Shown here: positions 36,280 through 44,397 of the stretch, piece after piece
How positions within the stretch are numbered: position 1 is the stretch's first letter
How the letters are laid out: each line of letters begins with the position of its first letter
Assembly (NCBI RefSeq): GCF_000296815.2
Contig: NZ_CAIT01000007.1
Location: forward strand, 558,001-622,000
Reading direction: 5' to 3'
Length of the DNA stretch: 64,000 nucleotides
Source of the DNA: Fibrisoma limi BUZ 3
GTDB lineage: Bacteria > Bacteroidota > Bacteroidia > Cytophagales > Spirosomataceae
Position numbers and translations under genes: made by a program
Notes under the pieces: generated by a model
What the model saw: only the letters and a program-made list of their open reading frames with translations
Told to the model about the DNA's origin: nothing
Databases searched by the model: none

Positions 36280-37686
36280 TCACTTACTGCCCCGTTTGGC
36301 GGTTTCGCCCTTTACCCGCATGTACCGATCCGCAAATTGCAGGAAGGTCGGCCAGTTAGGGCCGGTCGTATGGCCGCCACTGTGCTGCCGGAACGCAATG
36401 TCCCCGCCGATGAGCGCCGTTTCAATGGGCGGAAACTCCATCGTTCCGAGTCCTTTTTTGCCGAGCAGTTCGTAAACCGGGCCGGCATACGCGCCCCCCA
36501 GAAACATGCCCTTTGCATCGACCCACTGCCCTTCTACTTTGGGCGACCCTGAACTGATAAATACCGGACGTGGAGCGCAAAGCGCTACCAGTTCATGCGC
36601 GTCAACGGGCAGATCATTCGGTGTCAACGGCCCGGCGTATTTGATAAAATTACCGGCCATCCAGTGGTATTCGGCCGACGACGCTACGTTCTCGACCTGC
36701 TCGCCAAAAGTGCGCCGGTGAATTTTAACGCCCCCCTCGCCGGATGAGCCAATAAAGCCAATGGCGATACGTGGTTCGTAGGCCATCGTCACCGCAGCCG
36801 CTTTCCCGTAGCGCGACAGGCCCTCAATGCCGACCTGTCTGGCGTCAACGGCCTTGTCGGTTTCGAAATAATCCAGGGCACGGCTGGCACCCCAGGCCCA
36901 GGCTCGCAGTGCCCCCCAGTCGTCGGGTTTACGGGGCTGGCCTTTGTTGACTAAGCCAATAATTCCTTCGGTCAAACCGGCGCCGTTGTCGGCCTGGTAA
37001 GTGGTGGGGTAAATCACGGCATACCCCCAGCCTTTGTCCAGCAGTTGCTGCTGCCAGGTGAGTGCTGCCGGGGCCGTAGTGGACGACGGTGGCTGCGGGG
37101 GCCGAAAACCGGCCGGGAACCGGAAGCCGTAACTCATCATGACGGGCACCGGGCCGGTCGCATTAGCGGGGGTTGCCAGGGTGAGTTCAATATCGACCTT
37201 GATGGCCGGATACACCGAATTATCGACGTGGCCGAGCAGTTGCTTTAGCTTGATTGGGTAGCTGCCATTGACGGTATCTTTCGAACTGACCACCTCCCAC
37301 GTGACTTTTGGCGTGTTGGCCGGCATACGTCCGTACACCTCCCGGTCAAAGTCTTCTACGATTTCGGGCCGCCGTTTCTGCCACCATTCTTTGGCCGTAG
37401 TAACCTTTTTACCGTTTTTCAGTGTCAGCGGATCGGGTAGTGACGTATAAGTTGTCGCCTTGCTTTCGTCGACATTGGCTGCGTTTGGTGCCTGCGGATT
37501 CCCCGACGGCCCCGGCCGCAATTCTTTGATGTTCAGGGCGGCCATCATGGCGCGGTGGTCGGCCTGTGTTTTGCGCTGCTGCCGGGCAAACAGGCTGTCC
37601 TGTTCGGGCGTCCGGGGACCAAACTGCGCCAAGCCAACAACCGGTACGGCCAGCATTAAACCATAAATGAGTGCAGTTGTACGCAT
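36280..37686 (-). CDS. CE15 glucuronoyl esterase
   Basis: 468 residues with a Sec signal (ending VVGLAQ). It cleaves esters between glucuronic acid of xylan and lignin alcohols. The alpha/beta-hydrolase has the family nucleophile motif GLSRYGKAA (usual form GCSRxGK, here Leu for Cys), an acidic residue in GSSGEGG and histidine in HSGGHTTGPNW. The N-terminal about 60 residues are a charged non-conserved leader region. Its stop overlaps a possible GTG start of uxaC. The neighbours GH115 and GH67 act on the same side-chain sugar, which supports the assignment. Confidence 0.93.
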   Translation of the reverse strand: MRTTALIYGLMLAVPVVGLAQFGPRTPEQDSLFARQQRKTQADHRAMMAALNIKELRPGPSGNPQAPNAANVDESKATTYTSLPDPLTLKNGKKVTTAKEWWQKRRPEIVEDFDREVYGRMPANTPKVTWEVVSSKDTVNGSYPIKLKQLLGHVDNSVYPAIKVDIELTLATPANATGPVPVMMSYGFRFPAGFRPPQPPSSTTAPAALTWQQQLLDKGWGYAVIYPTTYQADNGAGLTEGIIGLVNKGQPRKPDDWGALRAWAWGASRALDYFETDKAVDARQVGIEGLSRYGKAAAVTMAYEPRIAIGFIGSSGEGGVKIHRRTFGEQVENVASSAEYHWMAGNFIKYAGPLTPNDLPVDAHELVALCAPRPVFISSGSPKVEGQWVDAKGMFLGGAYAGPVYELLGKKGLGTMEFPPIETALIGGDIAFRQHSGGHTTGPNWPTFLQFADRYMRVKGETAKRGSK

Positions 37687-37705
37687 GATGGTCAGGGATT
37701 AAGGG

Positions 37706-40609
37706 TCAGTTTGTGTAAGGCTTGCTCAGGTCGCTCAGCGATGGCGAGTGAAACCGTTCGGGCGGACCGAGGTAACTTGGTTTAACGCCACCCCGGTCGA
37801 TGACAAGCTTTTGCACAACCACCGCCGGATCAACCATCCAGAACTTCAATACGTGTTCGCCGGGTTTGCTGAGCGAATGCCGGGATGTCAGCACGCGGAT
37901 GTTGTTAGCCACCGATTGTTCCCAGACACGGTTCGTTTCGTTCGCGTGGATGTTGATGATCTGGGGTGCTTCGTCGTCGAAGGAGATCGCGTACCGCAGT
38001 CCTTTGTTGTCGTTGAAGTTAAGTGTCGGCGACAGATACGTCTGCACCTGAACCGTTCCGCTATCGGCTACGTACACGCGGTACTCCAGTCGGGGAGAAT
38101 CACCAGCCGGTTTTTCCTGACTCGGCGCCGTAACGGGTGACACCATTATACCATCCCCCGTTCGGCCAATATCCGGGATTCGCTGCCATTTGATGGCTGC
38201 GGTTTCGACAGCACGGCTGTAATGCCCGGCATCCATAGCTACGTAGCCGTTGCTTTCCACAAATCCGTTTCCATCGCCGGGCTTTGGTGATGCAGGGTTG
38301 CTGACGGTTACCTGAATCACCGCCCGACTGCCATTGGGGCCAGTTATCGTAATGGGAGCTTTGTTCGTACCCGTTGGTGCCTTCGCCCAGTCGACGCTCA
38401 CCCAGAGTCGCTGCTCTTTATCGATCGTTCCGGTGGGTGTGGTTAGTTTCAGCCAGGGAGCACCGGCTTCAGCCGTGTAAGTGAAGGCCCCCTCCCCCCG
38501 ATTGAACAGGTCGATGTAATACGTTGGTCGCTGGTAGACACTAAACATGGGCAACGCCAATTCGTCTTTGATGCCCGGAAACCATGTTTCAGAACCATCT
38601 ACGGCCACCCCCATGTCGGCCGCAGCGGGCACCGTGATCGTTTCCACCTTTGGCATGGCGTTCTTCTCCGGTTGCTGCCAGTACGTGTAGCCGATGTGCG
38701 TCTGGTCCATCATATGGCTCCATTTGCCACTGGCCAGCGTATCGTTGTAGAAGCGGGTAATCTGCGCGTCCTTCTCGAACAACTGCTTCACGCGTTCGGC
38801 CAGATCGTTGGTCGCAGCCCGACCCTGCCTGGCGTACAGCCGGTTTTTGGCCGTTGTTACGTACAGTTCATTCAGGTTGGCGCAGGCTTTTACGGGATGG
38901 AGTACCAACTGAAAAAAAGCGTCCTGATACGTAGCCGGCAGTTCCCTGGCAATCGACTCAGCCTCGGCCAGTAACTGGTTGTAGTCAGCCACGATCGTTT
39001 CAGCTTCCCGATAGTTGGTCAGGCTGTACGTATCGGGCGACAGCAGCTCCGGCTTCCGGCGGGCGTTGTACTGTGTGTATCTGGTCAGGATGTTGGCAAT
39101 GCGAGCTGCGTGTTTGCTGCCAAACTGCTTCTCAGCCCACAGACGTGTATAGTCGCTCAGCTTGTTGGCAGGCCATTTGTCCGGGTTCCAGGCAAAATCC
39201 AGAAAGAACTCAATCGGAAATTCCATCGGCTTAATGTCCCCTACGTTCACGATCCAGATCTGGTCGACGCCGTACCGGTATGCCAGATTCATCTGCTCCC
39301 AGGTGCGGGCGATAGGATTGGTGTTCAACCACTTGTAGTTACGCGGACCACCGACGTAATCGAAGTGATAATAAATGCCGTACCCGCCTTTGCGCTTCGG
39401 CGCATTGATAGCCGGGAGTTTTCGGATATTTCCCCAGTTGTCGTCGCAGAGCAGCAGCGTTACGTCGTCGGGAACGCGCATGCCTTTGTCGTAGTAGTCC
39501 TGCACTTCCTTGTAGAGCGCCCAGAGCTGAGGGGTTGCTGATGCATCTTTACCGGTTACTTCCGTTATGATTTTCCGCTGATCGGCCACGATACGTTCCA
39601 GCAGTGCAATGTTACTTTCGCGGCTCATGGGCTCGTCGCCGTCGCCCCGCATGCCAATGCTGACGATGCTTTCGTTGGTGCCCATCCGCTGAATACTGCT
39701 TTTCCAGAAAACACGTAACGTTGAGTCGTTTTTCTGGTAATTCCAGGGACCTTTGTCTTTACCGTAGCGTCGCCACTCGTCGTGCGCCCGCATCAGCGGC
39801 TCGTGGTGCGAGGTACCAATGACCACACCGTATTCATCGGCTAGTTTGGGGTTCAGCGGGTCATCGTCGTAGAACGCATTCCCCCACATAGCGGGCCAGA
39901 GGTAATTGCCCTTCAGACGCAGGATCAGCTCGAAAACGTGTTCGTAGAATTTGTGGTTGAAGCCCCCGAATTTCTCTTTTGTCCAGCCCGAGAGGGCCGG
40001 TGCTTCGTCGTTGATGAAAATGCCCCGATACTTCACCGCCGGTGTTCCCTGCGTGTGTCGACCAGGTAATATGTACAAATTGGCTTGCTGCGCAACCGGT
40101 ACGTCGGCCCACCAGTTCCAGGGCGAAACTCCGATCTGCGCCGAGAGGTCGTAGATTCCGTAGATCGTACCGCGTTTGTCGCTACCGGCAATGACCAGCG
40201 CCCGGTCAACGCCCGGCAGTGGTTTTTCGACGGTCTGAATGAGGAACGTTTCCCACTTACCCGCTACGGTTGACACGTCAAGCTTGCGGGCTTTTACCAA
40301 CTGGTCGATCAGCGGGCTTTTTCCGATCGTACCAATCAGTACGATCTGCTTACCGGCTGCCTGTTGGCTCGTGACCAATGTCGGTTCGGCGTTGGTCACC
40401 CGCTTAATGTCGGCCTGTAGATTTCTGACGGCCCGCGTTACGCCTGCATAATCGACGTTGCTCACGACCAGCGGTGCCGACGTCCCTCCCTCCGACAACA
40501 CGAACCGCCCCTTACCTTTCTGGCTGGAAACGTAGGTATCAGGGTCAATGGCGAAGGTAGCCGCTGATCCTGTTCCAATCATGAGCAATAAAAGCAGTAC
40601 GTATTTCAT
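37706..40609 (-). CDS. GH115 xylan alpha-1,2-glucuronidase
   Basis: 967 residues from ATG 40609 with Sec signal (MKYVLLLLLMIGTGSAATFA). GH115 enzymes remove (methyl)glucuronic acid from internal and terminal xylose units of polymeric xylan. Visible hallmarks: GSDKRGTIYGIYDLSAQIGV, PWNWWADVPV, KYRGIFINDEAPALSGW, YLWPAMWGNAFYDDDP, VIGTSHHEPLMRAH and SIGMRGDGDEPMS. The C-terminal third holds the beta-rich accessory domain. It complements GH67, which needs the glucuronosyl unit at the non-reducing end. It is preceded by a hairpin-type repeat. Confidence 0.96.
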   Translation of the reverse strand: MKYVLLLLLMIGTGSAATFAIDPDTYVSSQKGKGRFVLSEGGTSAPLVVSNVDYAGVTRAVRNLQADIKRVTNAEPTLVTSQQAAGKQIVLIGTIGKSPLIDQLVKARKLDVSTVAGKWETFLIQTVEKPLPGVDRALVIAGSDKRGTIYGIYDLSAQIGVSPWNWWADVPVAQQANLYILPGRHTQGTPAVKYRGIFINDEAPALSGWTKEKFGGFNHKFYEHVFELILRLKGNYLWPAMWGNAFYDDDPLNPKLADEYGVVIGTSHHEPLMRAHDEWRRYGKDKGPWNYQKNDSTLRVFWKSSIQRMGTNESIVSIGMRGDGDEPMSRESNIALLERIVADQRKIITEVTGKDASATPQLWALYKEVQDYYDKGMRVPDDVTLLLCDDNWGNIRKLPAINAPKRKGGYGIYYHFDYVGGPRNYKWLNTNPIARTWEQMNLAYRYGVDQIWIVNVGDIKPMEFPIEFFLDFAWNPDKWPANKLSDYTRLWAEKQFGSKHAARIANILTRYTQYNARRKPELLSPDTYSLTNYREAETIVADYNQLLAEAESIARELPATYQDAFFQLVLHPVKACANLNELYVTTAKNRLYARQGRAATNDLAERVKQLFEKDAQITRFYNDTLASGKWSHMMDQTHIGYTYWQQPEKNAMPKVETITVPAAADMGVAVDGSETWFPGIKDELALPMFSVYQRPTYYIDLFNRGEGAFTYTAEAGAPWLKLTTPTGTIDKEQRLWVSVDWAKAPTGTNKAPITITGPNGSRAVIQVTVSNPASPKPGDGNGFVESNGYVAMDAGHYSRAVETAAIKWQRIPDIGRTGDGIMVSPVTAPSQEKPAGDSPRLEYRVYVADSGTVQVQTYLSPTLNFNDNKGLRYAISFDDEAPQIINIHANETNRVWEQSVANNIRVLTSRHSLSKPGEHVLKFWMVDPAVVVQKLVIDRGGVKPSYLGPPERFHSPSLSDLSKPYTN

Positions 40610-40635
40610 GCGCTTTGGGTTATTTCTCAACGTTT

Positions 40636-40724
40636 ACCTCACCGGATCGCCGGACCGCCCCTGCCCCTCTCCTTCAAAAGATAGGGGGATAGGACGATCC
40701 GGCGGTCCGGTGATCCGGAGAGGT
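40636..40724. repeat. 24-bp inverted repeat with internal CCCCTCTCC element
   Basis: Arms at 40636-40659 and 40701-40724 match at 22 of 24 positions (core GGCGGTCCGG). The loop contains CCCCTCTCCTTC AAAAGA, related to the repeat at 30324. It lies between the dehydratase stop (40726) and the GH115 start (40609) and could act as an mRNA hairpin within the operon. Confidence 0.75.
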
Positions 40725-40725
40725 T

Positions 40726-42033
40726 TTACACAAAAAATGGCACGTCTTTGGTCGCGTATTTACGCATTCCTTCTTCGTTGATCTCGACGCCGATGCCCGG
40801 CTTCTCAGACAGCGGAATGAAGCCATCCTTCACCATCGGCCCATCGAACGTCACGATTTCTTTGAACATCGGATCTTCGTGGAAGTAAATCTGCCACTCC
40901 AGAATCATGAAGTTTGGCACCGACGCACAGACGTGGCTCGACGCCATAGCCCCCAGGTACGATGCTACCATGTGTGGTGCAAATGGTACGTAGTATAGGC
41001 TAGCCAGGTTGGCAATCCGCTGGCCTTCGCCCAGTCCGCCGGCCTTCTGCAAATCCGGCATAATGATGTCCACCGCGCCGATTTCGAGCATCCGCCGGAA
41101 GCCATGCGCCAGGTAGTGGTTCTCGCCCGCGCAGATCGGCGTATTGGTATTCTCGCGGATTTGCCGGTAGGCTTCCGGATTCTCGGCCGGGATGGGTTCT
41201 TCCAGAAACATCAGGTTCAGCGGCTCCATCATCTTCGCCACGCGTCGGCCAGTCGTTACGTCATAGCGGCCGTGCATATCCACGCAGATGTCGATTTTTG
41301 GTCCAACAGCCTTCCGTACAGCCGCGATCTGGTTGTACATCCGATCTAACTCGCCGGGGCTGGCCGTCCAGTTGTAGGCATCGTATTTGTTTGGGTCGTT
41401 ACGTTCATCAATGTCGAACTTCACGGCCGTAAAGCCCATATCAACGGCACGTTTGGCACTTTTACCAAATGAATCAGGGCTGGTGTCAGTCTCGCGGTAG
41501 GCTCCCGTATCGCAGTATACCCGGATTTTATCGCGGTACTTCCCACCCAGAAGCTGATAAACCGGTAAGCCAAGCGCTTTACCGACCAGATCCCAGAGGG
41601 CCGTTTCGACCGCCGACAGTACCCCGATGTATATGCCTGACTGGGCTCCTTCAAAGAAGCCCGACTTGCGGACATCCTCAAAAAGCCGGTTGACATTCAG
41701 GGGGCTTTTCCCCTTAATCCGCTGGCCCATCATCTTCACGAGGTGGTACGTACCCGGCGTGGCGTCAACGGCTTCACCGCAACCCCAAATGCCCTGGTTG
41801 GTGTGTACTTTTACAAACAGGCTGTGCCCATTCCGGATGTAGCCGCATTTGATGTCCGTAATTTTCAGATCCGACGGTGCCGACGACTGCGGAGTACGAT
41901 CAAGAGCCGTTTCCAGCCCTTCGCCGAATGACAACATCGAGGTAGTCGCCAACGCACTGGCTAAGGCACTTTTGGTTAAAAACGAACGCCGGCCTAATGA
42001 TTTGGTTTCCGGCTGGTAAGTAGTCGATTTCAT
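40726..42033 (-). CDS. Mandelate racemase/enolase-superfamily acid-sugar dehydratase, Tat-exported
   Basis: 435 residues. An unusual Tat-type signal (GRRSFLTKSALASALATTSM) is followed by the enolase capping domain and barrel. Metal ligands appear as Asp in ICVDMHGRYD, Glu in MFLEEPIPAENPEAY and Glu in PICAGENHYL; His in VDMHG and in VPFAPHM suggests the galactonate/gluconate/mannonate dehydratase group. It should dehydrate a sugar acid to a 2-keto-3-deoxy acid. Export of such an enzyme is odd, because known homologues are cytoplasmic. It is the second gene of the operon after the RraA-like gene, with a 28-base gap. Confidence 0.9.
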   Translation of the reverse strand: MKSTTYQPETKSLGRRSFLTKSALASALATTSMLSFGEGLETALDRTPQSSAPSDLKITDIKCGYIRNGHSLFVKVHTNQGIWGCGEAVDATPGTYHLVKMMGQRIKGKSPLNVNRLFEDVRKSGFFEGAQSGIYIGVLSAVETALWDLVGKALGLPVYQLLGGKYRDKIRVYCDTGAYRETDTSPDSFGKSAKRAVDMGFTAVKFDIDERNDPNKYDAYNWTASPGELDRMYNQIAAVRKAVGPKIDICVDMHGRYDVTTGRRVAKMMEPLNLMFLEEPIPAENPEAYRQIRENTNTPICAGENHYLAHGFRRMLEIGAVDIIMPDLQKAGGLGEGQRIANLASLYYVPFAPHMVASYLGAMASSHVCASVPNFMILEWQIYFHEDPMFKEIVTFDGPMVKDGFIPLSEKPGIGVEINEEGMRKYATKDVPFFV

Positions 42034-42061
42034 GGTTTTATGGAGGGTTTAGGTAGCTTAC

Positions 42062-43012
42062 TTACCAGGTACGGGTTTTTAAGAATTCCTGAATCTGCTC
42101 TTTCGGAACGGGCAGTTTATCGATATACGTATTGAGCCACTGCGAGAAATCCTTCTCGATTTCGGGCGACCAACGGGTATCGATTTGCCCGGAGGTGTAT
42201 TTCTGCTCACGCAGCCGCTGGTGGCTGAACATATCCCGCAACCGGACAATTTCAGATGTTTTCACCACCTTCTCGGCCAGATGGGGCGGAATGAAGATTA
42301 CGCCCCCATCGCGACCCAGTACGATATCACCGGGCATCACCATCACCTTCCCGATTCGCGTCGGATGGTTGATACTGACCAGGGTGGTGTTCAGCGCCCC
42401 ACCGGGATCATTGAGGTGGTGGGATGGGTGATACGACCGAAAAAAGGACGTAAACCCGCCTAGTTCTTTCAGTCCGTCGATGTCGCGAATAGCGCCCTCG
42501 TACACAATACCGTTGCCGGTTTTGGTGTAAATGTCGTTGCCGAGGTTATCGCCGATGGTCGGCCCATCTTCGTGCATCCCGAACTGATCCACTACGTACA
42601 CGTCGCCTTTGGTGAGCAAGGCGATCGGCCAGGTGTTCTGCGCCTTCACACGACCATCTTTCTCGTGGCCCTTCTTATCCAGAAAGCGGTGAACGTCCGG
42701 CCGACCGGGCATGAACGTTGCCGTAACGGCCCGGCCGACCAGCACACTGTCCGGATTGATGGTTTTCCAGCCATCGGCGTACTGGTATTTGAAGTTCTCG
42801 TTGCGGAGCACAGCCCAGGCCTCCTCGTGGGTTACGAGTTTCATCCGCTTCAGGATTGAGTCGGGCACCTTCGGGCGACCATCGGGATAGCGCTCACCTT
42901 TCCATTCCGGCGTCATTGCGATCAGTTCATCGCGGGAAATCTGTTGTCCCAGCGATACCGTCAAGCTACCAATCAGGCAGAGTAAACTTGCTGTAACGAA
43001 TGCCAGCTTCAT
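42062..43012 (-). CDS. RraA-like (HMG/CHA aldolase-type) protein with signal peptide
   Basis: 316 residues with a Sec signal (residues 1-22, ending VSLGQQ). The RraA fold occupies residues about 90-260: GRAVTATFMPGRPD, VYVVDQFGMHEDGPTIGDNLG, VYEGAIRDIDGLKELG with the R-D pair of the pyruvate aldolase/oxaloacetate decarboxylase site, and PGDIVLGRDGGVIFIPP. True RraA inhibits RNase E, but exported, extended homologues next to sugar-acid genes are more likely lyases. It is the first gene of the 21-kb operon; an operator-like site lies 75 bases upstream. Confidence 0.85.
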   Translation of the reverse strand: MKLAFVTASLLCLIGSLTVSLGQQISRDELIAMTPEWKGERYPDGRPKVPDSILKRMKLVTHEEAWAVLRNENFKYQYADGWKTINPDSVLVGRAVTATFMPGRPDVHRFLDKKGHEKDGRVKAQNTWPIALLTKGDVYVVDQFGMHEDGPTIGDNLGNDIYTKTGNGIVYEGAIRDIDGLKELGGFTSFFRSYHPSHHLNDPGGALNTTLVSINHPTRIGKVMVMPGDIVLGRDGGVIFIPPHLAEKVVKTSEIVRLRDMFSHQRLREQKYTSGQIDTRWSPEIEKDFSQWLNTYIDKLPVPKEQIQEFLKTRTW

Positions 43013-43086
43013 ACAATCTGTAATGAATTTAGGGTTTAGAACTTTATGTGAATAAGCAAGTTGATTCTGGGTTCTACCCTATTATA

Positions 43087-43100
43087 TGCAATCGGTTTAC
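43087..43100. promoter_or_regulatory. Imperfect LacI-type operator candidate
   Basis: TGCAATCGGTTTAC: the left half equals the palindrome found at 11951, 44063 and 48017, while the right half differs at four positions. It is 75 bases upstream of the first gene of the long operon, where an operator would be expected. The weak match makes this a candidate only. Confidence 0.4.
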
Positions 43101-43136
43101 GGAATACTGCTAAAGACGTTGTGTTCTCGGAATTGA

Positions 43137-43171
43137 TAAAACACACTCCCTGCCGAATGTCAGGGAGTGTG
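43137..43171 (-). terminator. Terminator after the SusC/SusD remnant
   Basis: On the minus strand CACACTCCCTG and CAGGGAGTGTG form an 11-bp stem with an 8-base loop, followed by TTTTATC. It lies 58 bases after the remnant stop, separating it from the long operon. Confidence 0.75.
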
Positions 43172-43228
43172 CGCACTACAAACCTATGATTAAGCACTTT
43201 CTTGCCCCTGTTTCCGTCAGCGCGCCGG

Positions 43229-43935
43229 TTAATACCCCGGGTTCTGCGGAAACTTCGGTCCAGTGGTCGTCAGGTCAATCTGCCACTGCGGAATGAGCCG
43301 CAGCACGTGGAAATCCCGGAAGCCCGGTGTTGGGTTGTATCGTTCCAGCCGGGTCTTCAGCGTCTGCGTCCGAACCAGTTCCTGCCAGCGAACGTATTCG
43401 CCGTACAATTCACGCGTGCGTTCATCAAGCAGGAAGTCAACCGTGGCCTGCGCCGGCGTGATGGTCAGAGCTGCGGCTGCCGCTGTGTTCTGCGCGGCCG
43501 TGTTGGTCGACCGATACGCGGCCCGCTGCCGGATGGCGTTGATCAGCGCGGCCGCTTCGGCGGGTTTGTTATCTTCGTTCAACTGGTTGTTGGCCGGGGT
43601 AAGCTGTACACGTAACTCCTCGGCAAGATTACCGATTGTCACCTCCTGGCTGGCATAGCTAACCAGCGACAGCACCAGCGTGTTTCCCCGTTCAGCGGCA
43701 ATAGAGAACCGGCCGTCTGCATCGGCTGCCTACCCCGTTGGGTATTCTTAACAAGGATGCTGACGCCTGGCAACGGTTGGTTGGTTTCGTCAAGAACTAC
43801 CCCTTTCACCTGAGCCGTCCGGGCGTGCGCCACCACGCTACAGAAGCAGAAAAACAGTAAGGATACGATTTGCTTCGCAGATCCAGTTATTCGGACCGGC
43901 CAAGCAGTTAGAGTTTGTTGAGGTAAAATCTTCAT
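43229..43935 (-). pseudogene. Collapsed SusC/SusD (TonB-dependent receptor / RagB) remnant
   Basis: From ATG 43935 the product begins as a SusC: signal peptide, then carboxypeptidase-regulatory-like domain (QVKGVVLDETNQPLPGVSIL). At 43730/43731 one base is missing; restoring it gives QRGTAADADGRFSIAAERG, then LVLSLVSYASQEVTIGN and VQLTPANNQLNE, where SusC would go on to its plug. There the sequence jumps into a SusD C-terminus (KPAEAAALINAIRQRAA, DERTRELYGEYVRWQELVRT, end FPQNPGY). About 4 kb of receptor and SusD are therefore gone. A perfect LacI operator is 128 bases upstream, so this was once the xylan-oligosaccharide importer pair of the locus. Confidence 0.85.
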
Positions 43936-44062
43936 AATTAATCGATCAGCATTGGTTAGTTAATTTTTACCCGTAGCATGAATGCATCAGGAGTTCAGGC
44001 AAACTTGTTGTATGAACATCGCCCGTGATTGGAGTCTAAAAATCCTGCAAATTTTCCTGCTT

Positions 44063-44076
44063 TGCAATCGATTGCA
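44063..44076. promoter_or_regulatory. LacI-type operator upstream of SusC/D remnant
   Basis: Perfect TGCAATCGATTGCA, identical to sites at 11951 and 48017, located 128 bases upstream of the remnant's start codon on the minus strand. Confidence 0.8.
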
Positions 44077-44339
44077 TAAAAATTTTAGATTTTCGTTTCA
44101 TTTTTTAATGAAAAAAGCCTTTTCAGGCCAATTTTATAAAGATGAACTAAGTCAAGGAGCCACGCATTTTAGACAGAAGCATTATTCTTCATGGCTGATC
44201 TACTAAGCGTATTGCATCACAATTGATTGATAATAGTCAAATTATAGGAGCCTGGCATAATCATTCTGTGAAAAGAGAGATAGAACTTCATGAATAGCTT
44301 AAATAAATACGTACTTTGGAAGTACATTCAATAAGTACT

Positions 44340-44353
44340 ATCAATCGATTGCA
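44340..44353. promoter_or_regulatory. LacI-type operator at the regulator's own promoter
   Basis: ATCAATCGATTGCA matches the consensus palindrome at 12 of 14 positions, with the inner ten bases intact. It ends 44 bases before the start of the LacI-type gene, as expected for autoregulation. Confidence 0.65.
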
Positions 44354-44397
44354 TTTTTTGTGCTATACCTTGCTCCAAAACGACGGCTCACAACTCC

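Larger units (their letters stand above)
43013..43228. promoter_or_regulatory. Promoter region of the glucuronoxylan operon
   Basis: 216 bases between the SusC/D remnant and the first operon gene, both on the minus strand. It holds a terminator (43137-43171) ending the remnant's transcript, an imperfect LacI-type site at 43087-43100 and an AT-rich stretch (TATAATA on the minus strand) that may be a promoter. Confidence 0.5.
43936..44397. promoter_or_regulatory. Control region between SusC/D remnant and lacI-type gene
   Basis: 462 bases, AT-rich, divergent between the remnant and the LacI-family gene. It holds a perfect operator at 44063-44076 (remnant side) and an imperfect one at 44340-44353 (regulator side). 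A further partial match, CAATTGATTG, is at 44220. No other gene or RNA is apparent. Confidence 0.6.

Noticed and set aside
42062-43012. RraA as RNase E inhibitor
   Set aside because: The protein has a signal peptide, extra N- and C-terminal regions and a sugar-acid gene context, none of which fits the cytoplasmic RNase E regulator.
44218-44231. CAATTGATTG as a further operator
   Set aside because: The centre differs from the palindrome and the flanks do not match; too weak to call.
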